Assembly (NCBI GenBank): GCA_009827225.1
Contig: WUAI01000031.1
Location: 1-40,403 of the forward strand
Source: Flavobacteriaceae bacterium
GTDB taxonomy: Bacteria; Bacteroidota; Bacteroidia; Flavobacteriales; Flavobacteriaceae
Direction of reading: 5' to 3'
DNA: 40,403 nucleotides
Positions 17,195-24,487 of this stretch are shown piece after piece (position 1 is the first letter of the stretch; the number at the start of each line of letters is the position of its first letter). The position numbers and the translations under genes were made by a program. Below the pieces are notes generated by a model, which was given only the letters and a program-made list of their open reading frames with translations, made no database searches and was not told where the DNA came from.

Positions 17195-18148
17195 ATGAGT
17201 TTATTCAAAAAGATATTCAGCAAAGAAAAAAAAGAGACCCTCGACAAAGGACTTGAAAAATCCAAGACGTCATTTCTGGATAAGTTATCCAAAGCCGTTG
17301 CAGGTAAAAGCAAGGTGGACGATGATGTTCTGGATAATTTGGAGGAGGTATTGGTAACCAGCGATGTGGGTGTGAATACCACACTAAAGGTAATAGAACG
17401 CATCGAGGAACGAGTAGCCAGGGACAAATACCTGGGAACCGATGAGCTCAACCAGATACTCCGGGAAGAAATTGCCGGACTCCTCAGCGAAACCAACACC
17501 GGTGAAGGTTCAGAAATTGAAATCCCGCAGGGCACTAAACCTTATGTGATTATGGTAGTTGGAGTGAATGGTGTAGGGAAAACCACCACCATTGGTAAAC
17601 TGGCGTATCAATTCAAAAAAGCCGGTAAAAAAGTGGTCCTTGGTGCAGCCGATACTTTCCGGGCGGCGGCTATAGATCAGCTGCAGGTATGGGCAGATCG
17701 AACCGAAGTACCGATTGTAAAACAAGACATGGGCAGCGATCCTGCTAGCGTGGCCTTCGATACCCTTCAAAGTGCGGTGACCCAGGATGCAGACGTGGTA
17801 CTCATCGACACCGCAGGTCGTCTCCATAACAAAGTGAACTTGATGAATGAGTTGAGTAAAGTAAAACGGGTGATGCAAAAAGTGGTGGACGATGCGCCTC
17901 ATGATGTGTTGCTGGTACTCGACGGTTCCACCGGGCAGAATGCCTTCGAACAAGCCAAACAATTTACCGCCGCCACCGAGGTTACTTCACTGGCTGTTAC
18001 GAAGCTCGACGGTACTGCCAAAGGCGGTGTTGTGATAGGGATAAGCGATCAATTCCAGATACCCGTAAAATTTATCGGCGTAGGTGAAGGCATAGAAGAC
18101 CTGCAAGTGTTTAACAAGTATGAATTCGTAGATTCATTCTTTAAATAA
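17195..18148 (+). CDS. ftsY: Signal recognition particle receptor FtsY
   Basis: 317 residues from ATG 17195. A short charged N-terminus (MSLFKKIFSKEKKET) replaces the long acidic A-domain of E. coli, as usual in Bacteroidota. The helical N domain (about 20-100) leads to the GTPase G domain with the P-loop GVNGVGKTT (123-131), ADTFRAAAIDQL, DTAGR and TKLDGTAKGG. It is the membrane-associated receptor that docks SRP-ribosome complexes for co-translational insertion. An in-frame ATG at 17156 exists but would translate part of the palindromic element. An AGGAGAG purine tract (17184-17190) precedes the chosen ATG, an unusually clear Shine-Dalgarno for this phylum. Confidence 0.96.
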   Translation: MSLFKKIFSKEKKETLDKGLEKSKTSFLDKLSKAVAGKSKVDDDVLDNLEEVLVTSDVGVNTTLKVIERIEERVARDKYLGTDELNQILREEIAGLLSETNTGEGSEIEIPQGTKPYVIMVVGVNGVGKTTTIGKLAYQFKKAGKKVVLGAADTFRAAAIDQLQVWADRTEVPIVKQDMGSDPASVAFDTLQSAVTQDADVVLIDTAGRLHNKVNLMNELSKVKRVMQKVVDDAPHDVLLVLDGSTGQNAFEQAKQFTAATEVTSLAVTKLDGTAKGGVVIGISDQFQIPVKFIGVGEGIEDLQVFNKYEFVDSFFK

Positions 18149-18280
18149 GCAAGAAGCCTTAAGTAATAATGGAACAAGGAATAAATCAAAATATGTATGT
18201 TTTCGAATTCCTTTTCCGCAGAATAGATGCACAAAAGCTCTGAGATTCAGGAATGCAGTGACGCAGAGTTTTGAAATCGC

Positions 18281-18362
18281 TTTTCAGCTTGCTGAAAAAA
18301 TTCCTTGGAAAAGGTGCCTTTTCTTTTGGTTCGTTTTCTTTGGGCAAGCAAAGAAAATGAAC
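18281..18362. repeat. Run of three palindromes upstream of rimO (candidate REP-like element)
   Basis: Three hairpins lie in 82 nt: TTTTCAG/CTGAAAA (18281-18298), GAAAAGG/CCTTTTC (18308-18323) and a 14-bp stem GTTCGTTTTCTTTG/CAAAGAAAATGAAC (18329-18362, one G-U). None is followed by a T-run on either strand, so they are not ordinary terminators. The rimO ATG is 13 nt downstream. The 18149-18280 part of the spacer holds no convincing feature. Confidence 0.6.
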
Positions 18363-18375
18363 ATGAAATTAAAAT

Positions 18376-19680
18376 ATGAGAACAAAAACCCTCAAAAAAA
18401 ATAAGATCAATGTTGTCACGCTTGGATGCTCCAAGAACGTCTACGACAGTGAAGTGCTCATGGGTCAGTTACGTGCTAATAACAAAGAAGTAGTGCACGA
18501 AGAAGAGGGTAATGTAGTCGTGATCAACACTTGCGGTTTTATCGCTAATGCCAAGGAGGAAAGTGTCAATACCATTCTCGAATACGTTCAAAAGAAGGAA
18601 GAAGGCGCGGTAGACAAAGTATTCGTAACCGGATGTTTAAGTGAACGATACAAACCCGATCTTCAAAAGGAAATACCCGATGTGGATCAGTATTTTGGTA
18701 CCACTGAATTACCGGGACTATTAAAAGCTTTGGGCGCCGATTATAAACACGAGCTTATAGGAGAGCGCCTTACGACCACTCCGAAAAACTATGCGTATCT
18801 AAAAATTGCAGAAGGATGTGACCGGCCTTGTTCCTTTTGTGCCATCCCAATAATGAGAGGAAAGCACAAAAGTACACCCATCGAAGACCTTGTGGTAGAG
18901 GCAGAAAAATTGGCAGCAGATGGGGTCAAGGAATTAATCTTAATCGCTCAGGACCTTACTTATTATGGTTTGGATCTCTATAAGAAGCGTGAGCTGGCAA
19001 GACTGCTCAAAGAACTGGTTAAGGTGGAAGGAATTGAATGGATCCGACTTCATTACGCCTTCCCTACCGGATTCCCCATGGAAGTACTCGAGGTAATGAA
19101 AGAGGAACCCAAGGTGTGCAATTATATCGATATTCCCTTACAGCACATTTCCGACCCCATTTTGAAATCGATGCGTCGTGGGACCACTATGGCAAAAACC
19201 AATAAACTACTCGATGAATTCCGAAAGGCTGTTCCGGGAATGGCGATTCGTACAACCTTAATCGTGGGTTATCCTGGTGAGACGGAAGAAGATTTTCAAA
19301 CATTGAAACAATGGGTGAAAGATCAGCGGTTTGAGCGAATGGGCTGCTTTACCTATTCCCATGAAGAAAATACCCATGCCTTTAATCTGGAAGATGACGT
19401 ACCGGAAGAGGTAAAGATGCAGCGTGCCAATGAGATCATGGATGTACAGTCTCAAATTTCATGGGAACACAATCAACAAAAGATTGGCAACGAATATCGG
19501 GTGGTCATCGATCGTAAAGAAGGAACTTATTTTGTAGGCCGAACCGAATTTGACAGTCCGGATGTTGATAATGAAGTCCTAATTAATGCGGAAGACGGTT
19601 ACCTCAGAACTGGAGAATTCTATGACGTTGAGATCACAGGTGCTGAAGATTTTGATCTGTATGCCCGGGTGAAAAATTAA
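18376..19680 (+). CDS. rimO: Ribosomal protein S12 methylthiotransferase RimO
   Basis: 434 residues. The N-terminal UPF0004 domain contributes three cluster Cys (C18 in LGCSKNVYDSE, C53 in NTCGF, C87 in TGCLSE). The radical SAM domain has the C148-x3-C152-x2-C155 motif (CDRPCSFC), and a C-terminal TRAM domain (about 370-434) follows. The LGCSKN and CAIPIMRGKHKS signatures favour RimO over MiaB. RimO adds a methylthio group to the conserved Asp of ribosomal protein S12 using two [4Fe-4S] clusters. It follows ftsY after a 227-bp spacer rich in palindromes. Confidence 0.95.
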   Translation: MRTKTLKKNKINVVTLGCSKNVYDSEVLMGQLRANNKEVVHEEEGNVVVINTCGFIANAKEESVNTILEYVQKKEEGAVDKVFVTGCLSERYKPDLQKEIPDVDQYFGTTELPGLLKALGADYKHELIGERLTTTPKNYAYLKIAEGCDRPCSFCAIPIMRGKHKSTPIEDLVVEAEKLAADGVKELILIAQDLTYYGLDLYKKRELARLLKELVKVEGIEWIRLHYAFPTGFPMEVLEVMKEEPKVCNYIDIPLQHISDPILKSMRRGTTMAKTNKLLDEFRKAVPGMAIRTTLIVGYPGETEEDFQTLKQWVKDQRFERMGCFTYSHEENTHAFNLEDDVPEEVKMQRANEIMDVQSQISWEHNQQKIGNEYRVVIDRKEGTYFVGRTEFDSPDVDNEVLINAEDGYLRTGEFYDVEITGAEDFDLYARVKN

Positions 19681-19716
19681 TCCCGTTTACTCCCTTAGAT
19701 TCTGTAGCTTTATAGA

Positions 19717-20409
19717 ATGAAAACTAACTTACTCCTTCTTCATGGAGCATTAGGGTCCTCAAGACAATTCGAGAAGATAATTCCCCATTTGGAAAATGGT
19801 TTTCAGGTACATCGGTTCAACTTTGAAGGGCATGGTGGTAGACCCAGTGAAAGCGCTTTTTCAATGCAGCTTTTTGTGTCAAATTGCCTGGAATATCTGG
19901 AAGAAAATCAAATAGAGTCTACAGAGATCTTTGGATACAGCATGGGCGGCTATGTGGCCCTCAAATTGGCGTTAAAAGCTCCTGACAGAATTTCAAAAAT
20001 TACTACGCTCGGCACCAAGTTCGATTGGACGCCGGAAACCGCTGCCCGTGAGATAAAAATGCTCAATCCGGAAGTGATTGAAGAGAAAGTTCCAAAATTT
20101 GCTGAAATGTTGAAGAGAGTACATCATCCTTCCGACTGGAAAGAGGTCATGCATAAAACAGCACGAATGATGGAGCTATTGGGTAACAACGAAGCACTCA
20201 AGGAGCAAGAATTCGAACAAATCAAAGTGCCGGTAAGATTAGGTCTTGGCACCGAAGATACGATGGTGTCAAAATTGGAAACCACCATGGTAGAAGACTT
20301 GCTTCCCAATGCAACTTTTCATCAGCTGCATGGCGTTCCTCATCCTTTGGAGAAAGCGGATTCTGAATTTGTTGGATCCTTTATCAAACGATCCATACCT
20401 AATAGTTAA
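19717..20409 (+). CDS. Alpha/beta hydrolase
   Basis: 230 residues with the alpha/beta hydrolase fold: the oxyanion strand LLLLHGALGS (5-13), the nucleophile elbow GYSMGG with S75, and a C-terminal catalytic His in GVPHPLEKA (H209). The acid is probably an Asp/Glu near GTEDTMV. There is no signal peptide, so it is cytoplasmic. Similar small hydrolases act on esters or thioesters; the substrate is unknown. It starts 36 nt after rimO, with a near-consensus TAGCTTTA just before the ATG, and is followed 25 nt later by a glycosyltransferase. Confidence 0.88.
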   Translation: MKTNLLLLHGALGSSRQFEKIIPHLENGFQVHRFNFEGHGGRPSESAFSMQLFVSNCLEYLEENQIESTEIFGYSMGGYVALKLALKAPDRISKITTLGTKFDWTPETAAREIKMLNPEVIEEKVPKFAEMLKRVHHPSDWKEVMHKTARMMELLGNNEALKEQEFEQIKVPVRLGLGTEDTMVSKLETTMVEDLLPNATFHQLHGVPHPLEKADSEFVGSFIKRSIPNS

Positions 20410-20434
20410 TTTACAATATGTAATTCTGGTAAAA

Positions 20435-21679
20435 TTGAGTACTCTGTTAATCATCGGCCATACCTTTCCTGAACCATCCACAACGGCGGCGGGTACTCGT
20501 ATGATGCAGCTCATCGAATTATTTTCAGAAATGGGATATAAGATAGTGTTCGCTTCTACGGCTACGGAAACGAATCGCTCAGAGGATTTGGCGGTAAAAG
20601 ATGTTCAAACCGTTGCCATCCGATTAAATGATGCTTCTTTTGATGAACTGATATCGGGATTAAATCCGTCCATAGTTTTGTTCGATCGATTTGTCACCGA
20701 GGAACAGTTCGGATGGAGAGTTCGCGAGAATTGTCCGCAGGCAATGTGCATTCTGGATACCGAAGATCTGCACTTTCTCAGAAAAGCCAGGGAAGAGTTA
20801 GTTTTACAAGGTGATTCAAATGAAAGGCTTAATCTTAATACGGAAACTGCGCAGCGTGAAATTGCCAGCATCTATCGATGCGATCTTTCATTAATAATCT
20901 CAAAATACGAATTCGAATTGTTGCAGACAAGATTTAATATACCGATCGGTATATTATTTTATCTTCCCTTGTTTTATAAGGCTCCGACGGAGGAAAATCG
21001 TTCCTATCTTCCAGCTTTTCCGCAAAGACAACACTTTGTGAAAATGGGCAATTTTAAGCATGCGCCCAATAAGGATTCTGTATTTCTATTGAGGGAAGTT
21101 TGGCCTGAAATCAGACGGCATTTGCCCGGAGTCGAACTACATATTTATGGAGATTATGCGGATAAATCTGTGTCTGAATTAAATGATCCTCAAATGGGCT
21201 TTCTTATTATGGGTTGGACAGAAGATATTTCAGCAGTATTAAAAAATGCAAGGATTTGCCTTGCGCCTCTACGTTTCGGTGCAGGTCTCAAGGGAAAGAT
21301 CCTGGATGCTATGAATCATGGTACCCCGATTGTTACCACAGAAATAGGGGCTGAGGGAATAGCAGATAATCAAGGTTTTCCGGGCAGGGTATCTGATTCG
21401 CATGACAAATTGATTCAAGATGCGGTTCAACTATATCAGGACGAGAATCAATGGACCATTGCCCAGGGTAAAGGATTTCAGATTCTGTATCATGGTTTTG
21501 CGAAAGAACTCTTTGATGGAGACCTTTTAATGGAAATCGAACATATCCGGGGGAAACTGGAGGCACACAGAAACCGAAATTTCGTCGGAAAGATATTGTG
21601 GCGGGAAACTTTCCTTTCCGCCAAGTTTAAAAGCAAATGGATTGAACTAAAAAACTCGGGATCCTCTTCAGATTCTTAA
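20435..21679 (+). CDS. Glycosyltransferase, GT4-like (group 1)
   Basis: About 414 residues from a TTG at 20435, immediately before STLLIIGHTFPEP, which looks like the first strand of a GT-B fold. The frame stays open into the previous gene, but that would add ~40 residues unrelated to the fold. C-terminal signatures are VKMGNFKHAPN, LHIYGDY, MGWTEDISAVLKNARICLAPL and GAGLKGKILDAMNHGTPIV, typical of group 1 retaining transferases that bind a nucleotide sugar. The acceptor is unknown. Its stop codon TAA overlaps the stop of the convergent TPR gene within a TTAA palindrome. Confidence 0.82.
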   Translation: MSTLLIIGHTFPEPSTTAAGTRMMQLIELFSEMGYKIVFASTATETNRSEDLAVKDVQTVAIRLNDASFDELISGLNPSIVLFDRFVTEEQFGWRVRENCPQAMCILDTEDLHFLRKAREELVLQGDSNERLNLNTETAQREIASIYRCDLSLIISKYEFELLQTRFNIPIGILFYLPLFYKAPTEENRSYLPAFPQRQHFVKMGNFKHAPNKDSVFLLREVWPEIRRHLPGVELHIYGDYADKSVSELNDPQMGFLIMGWTEDISAVLKNARICLAPLRFGAGLKGKILDAMNHGTPIVTTEIGAEGIADNQGFPGRVSDSHDKLIQDAVQLYQDENQWTIAQGKGFQILYHGFAKELFDGDLLMEIEHIRGKLEAHRNRNFVGKILWRETFLSAKFKSKWIELKNSGSSSDS

Positions 21680-22623
21680 CGGGAATTATACGGTTTTGCC
21701 AAATCGGTTTCCGCAGCGATAAAACCAAAGGATGCCCAATCTTTTCCCGATACAATGGAGTTGTAAATACCCTTCGCCTGATCCTGTTGTCCGTTGTACC
21801 AATACCAATTCCCAACTGCATATTTCAGTGCTGAATTACTCGGATTATCAGCTCCTTCAGGGCGATACACATCTTCAAGATCGAGTTCTCCTTTGTAGAA
21901 CAAACAAGCCTTGTAGTAACTATGGTTTTCAATCACATTCATTTCTGAAGAAATATTTTTCAAGTATTGCTCGGCAGCTTTAGGTCTTGCCAATCGTCGT
22001 TGAATCATATAAATCCAATGTGTAGCAGAAACCACATTATCCGGATTTGGTGAAGTGTTAAGGCACTGTTTATATGCTTCCAGAGCTGCGGGCATATTTC
22101 GGTTCAGATAATGTGCCAGTCCGAGGTGGTAGTATATATTTCCGTGCATGCTACTTACCGGAATATTCTTCTCATTGGGTATGCCGTCCTGTTCCACTTT
22201 ATTTTCTTTTCCATCTATAAGCTTTGCCGCAAGTTCAAGGTCGGCGATGGCTTTATCAAACTCCCGAACCGTGATGTAACGATGTCCTCGGTGTCTTAGC
22301 AGTCGCGAATTATTTGGGAATTCAAGTAAGGCCTTGGAGTAAATTTCAATCGCCCTTCTGTGTTCTCCGGCATAGGCCATGAACCTTCCGAACCAAATGG
22401 TATTGTCAAGGTTAGGCTCCTCTTTATAGGCCTTCATCTTTTCTTTTAATTGTTGCTGTAATTTTTTTGTGGGGGGCCAACTGTACAAAGTGTCGCCCAA
22501 AGCTGAAATGGCCTGATAGGCATGTGTCCAGGACTCCACCTGAACTTGATCAGGCATTTTTTTCTCTTCATTTTTACAAGAGACAAAAACAATGATGCAA
22601 AGGATGATGACGAGTTTTTTCAT
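21676..22623 (-). CDS. TPR-repeat lipoprotein
   Basis: 315 residues. The lipobox ends at C16 (FVSC), followed by KNEEKK, an acidic/basic start resembling a surface-export signal of Bacteroidota lipoproteins. The body is helical with tetratricopeptide-like repeats (about 70-240), for instance RAIEIYSKALLEFPNNSRLL, AIADLELAAKL and ALEAYKQCLN, and a conserved-looking HRGHRYI. TPR lipoproteins are usually scaffolds for protein complexes; the partner is unknown. It has the clearest full promoter of the window (22671-22702) and is transcribed alone, convergent with the glycosyltransferase, sharing 4 bp. Confidence 0.83.
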   Translation of the reverse strand: MKKLVIILCIIVFVSCKNEEKKMPDQVQVESWTHAYQAISALGDTLYSWPPTKKLQQQLKEKMKAYKEEPNLDNTIWFGRFMAYAGEHRRAIEIYSKALLEFPNNSRLLRHRGHRYITVREFDKAIADLELAAKLIDGKENKVEQDGIPNEKNIPVSSMHGNIYYHLGLAHYLNRNMPAALEAYKQCLNTSPNPDNVVSATHWIYMIQRRLARPKAAEQYLKNISSEMNVIENHSYYKACLFYKGELDLEDVYRPEGADNPSNSALKYAVGNWYWYNGQQDQAKGIYNSIVSGKDWASFGFIAAETDLAKPYNSR

Positions 22624-22670
22624 TGGAAGATTTCTATCTATTGTTCTAAGATACGGATATTTCTGGGCTA

Positions 22671-22702
22671 CAAATCTAAATCCGATTTTCGTGTAACCAA
22701 AA
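22671..22702 (-). promoter_or_regulatory. Complete Bacteroidota promoter (TTTTG, N19, TAGATTTG) for the TPR lipoprotein
   Basis: On the minus strand TTTTG (22698-22702) and TAGATTTG (22671-22678) are separated by 19 nt, a full match to the sigma-ABfr consensus. The predicted start is near 22667, giving a 44-nt leader. Confidence 0.7.
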
Positions 22703-22745
22703 CATATCCGAAGGCGTCCTAGAGGAAATTATCAATTCAAAAATC

Positions 22746-24392
22746 ATGAAATCAATCAGAAAACGAATTTTATTACTCATCGTCATATTGTTTACAATAT
22801 CAGTGGCGACGGGACAAGACTTATCTGCGTCCCTAGATCAATTACTCAATAATCAATACTCCCAAGACCAGCCTGGAGCGACAGTACTCGTCGCAAAAGA
22901 TGGAGAGGTCCTCTACAGAAAGGCATTTGGAATGGCAAATCTGGAACTAGATGTGCCTATGAGACCGGAACATGTATTCGAGATTGGCTCGATTACAAAA
23001 CAGTTCACGGCTGTTTCTATCTTGATGCTGGTAGAGGAAGGGAAAGTTTCATTGGACGATGACATTACGAAGTATATCGAAGATTATCCCGTGGGCGAAC
23101 ATAAAATTACAGTTCACCAATTATTGAATCACACTTCAGGAATTCGAAGCTATACATCCATGAAGTCATTTTTTTCCAAAGCCCGTGAAGATATGAGCCC
23201 ATCAGAACTCATCGATGTTTTTAAAAATGAACCGATGGATTTTACTCCTGGGGAAGAATATCGCTATAATAATTCAGGATATATTCTACTGGGATATATT
23301 ATCGAAAAGGTCACGGAAAAGAGCTATGCAGAATTCATCCAGGAACGAATCTTTTCACCTTTAGAAATGAAGCATTCATACTATGGTAGTCATTCAAAAA
23401 TTATTAAAAATCGAGCAAGCGGATATCAACCTACAGAGGATGGATTCCAAAATGCAGATTATCTGAGTTTGACTTTGCCTTACGCCGCAGGTTCCATTAT
23501 GTCGAATGTGGATGACTTATTGAAATGGCAACAGGCGATTCATCATAACACGCTTATTTCAGAAGAAAGTAAAAAACTTGCATTTACCAATTATACGTTG
23601 AAGGATGGCAGTCCAATTTACTATGGGTATGGATATGGTATCAATGAAGTTAGCGGTGTGCCTAGCATAGAGCATGGAGGTGGAATCTTTGGATATGAAA
23701 CCTTCGCGGCCTATGTGCCTTCCGAAGATCTATATGCCGTGATTCTTACCAACAAAAATGGGAATGGTCCGAGTGATATAACCATTGAAGTGGCGGCATA
23801 TGCGTTGGGTAAACCTTATGAAAAAACAAATGAAGTGAAGTTGTCTGAAGCAGATTTGAAGCAATGGGTAGGAACTTATGAATATCCATTTGGGGTTATT
23901 CGCCACATCTCTTATAAAGAAGGAAGTTTATACAGTCAGAGAGAGGGAAGTAGAGTGCTTAAGATAGATCCGATTTCTGCCAATGAATTTGCATTTGAGG
24001 GGAGCTTTACTCGATATACTTTTGATAATTCAAATGGTATCAAAACCGCACTGTTTAAGTCAAGAATTCGTGAAAGTCAAGGTAAGCTAACCGAGAAGAA
24101 AGTTGAAGTGGAGAAACCTACCATTCAATTGGCGGCCGAAGTGCTAAAACGTTATGAAGGAACTTATGAACTTCAACCGGGATTCGATATTGTAATTTCT
24201 TCGGAAGGGCAACAGTTGTTTGCCCAGGCCACAGGACAACCTCAATTTGAAATTTTTGCTGAAAGTAAAGATACTTTTTATCTAAAAGAGGTTTCGGCTC
24301 AAATTGTGTTTTCGCTAAATGATAATGGCCTCGCGGAAGGTCTAACCTTACATCAAGGCGGACAATCAATGAGCGGTAATAAAAAAAGTTAA
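22746..24392 (+). CDS. Exported serine hydrolase of the beta-lactamase class C/PBP4* family
   Basis: 548 residues with a signal peptide (about 1-23). The catalytic domain (about 30-350) holds S82-x-x-K85 (GSITK), Y174-x-N176 (YNN) and H310-G-G, the three motifs of the serine beta-lactamase/D-Ala-D-Ala peptidase fold. Two C-terminal segments (about 365-450 and 455-545), each opening with a W/Y-x-GTYE phrase (WVGTYEYP, YEGTYELQ), look like repeated small beta domains attached to such hydrolases. Most such flavobacterial proteins are periplasmic peptidases or esterases and do not give drug resistance; the substrate is unknown. It ends at a terminator shared with the convergent fibre-like gene. 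Confidence 0.87.
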   Translation: MKSIRKRILLLIVILFTISVATGQDLSASLDQLLNNQYSQDQPGATVLVAKDGEVLYRKAFGMANLELDVPMRPEHVFEIGSITKQFTAVSILMLVEEGKVSLDDDITKYIEDYPVGEHKITVHQLLNHTSGIRSYTSMKSFFSKAREDMSPSELIDVFKNEPMDFTPGEEYRYNNSGYILLGYIIEKVTEKSYAEFIQERIFSPLEMKHSYYGSHSKIIKNRASGYQPTEDGFQNADYLSLTLPYAAGSIMSNVDDLLKWQQAIHHNTLISEESKKLAFTNYTLKDGSPIYYGYGYGINEVSGVPSIEHGGGIFGYETFAAYVPSEDLYAVILTNKNGNGPSDITIEVAAYALGKPYEKTNEVKLSEADLKQWVGTYEYPFGVIRHISYKEGSLYSQREGSRVLKIDPISANEFAFEGSFTRYTFDNSNGIKTALFKSRIRESQGKLTEKKVEVEKPTIQLAAEVLKRYEGTYELQPGFDIVISSEGQQLFAQATGQPQFEIFAESKDTFYLKEVSAQIVFSLNDNGLAEGLTLHQGGQSMSGNKKS

Positions 24393-24440
24393 CCTTTTAA
24401 GTGCTAGTTCCATATCCTTGTTAGAGGGATTCTAGAAAAT

Positions 24441-24466
24441 AAGGCCGTCCTAAAGACGGCCTTTTT
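24441..24466. terminator. Terminator between convergent genes, probably bidirectional
   Basis: AAGGCCGTC (24441-24449) pairs with GACGGCCTT (24455-24463) across a 5-nt loop. Plus strand: followed by TTTTTC. Minus strand: followed by TTATTTTCT. It suits both the hydrolase gene ending at 24392 and the repeat-protein gene ending at 24488. Confidence 0.88.
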
Positions 24467-24487
24467 CAAACTCGGGTGAATATGGAA

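Noticed and set aside
18169-18243. Small open frame of 24 codons between ftsY and rimO (MEQGINQNMYVFEF...)
   Set aside because: No ribosome site, promoter or known family; chance frames of this size are common.
20309-20434. Extension of the GT4 gene back to 20309
   Set aside because: It overlaps the hydrolase gene by 100 bp and adds residues before the first strand of the fold.
22654-22710. CGGATAT...ATATCCG inverted repeat around the TPR lipoprotein promoter
   Set aside because: 7-bp arms with a 43-nt gap are expected often by chance; no conservation data.
22746-24392. Antibiotic-resistance beta-lactamase
   Set aside because: SxxK, YxN and HxG motifs are shared with many peptidases and esterases; length and C-terminal domains do not fit AmpC.
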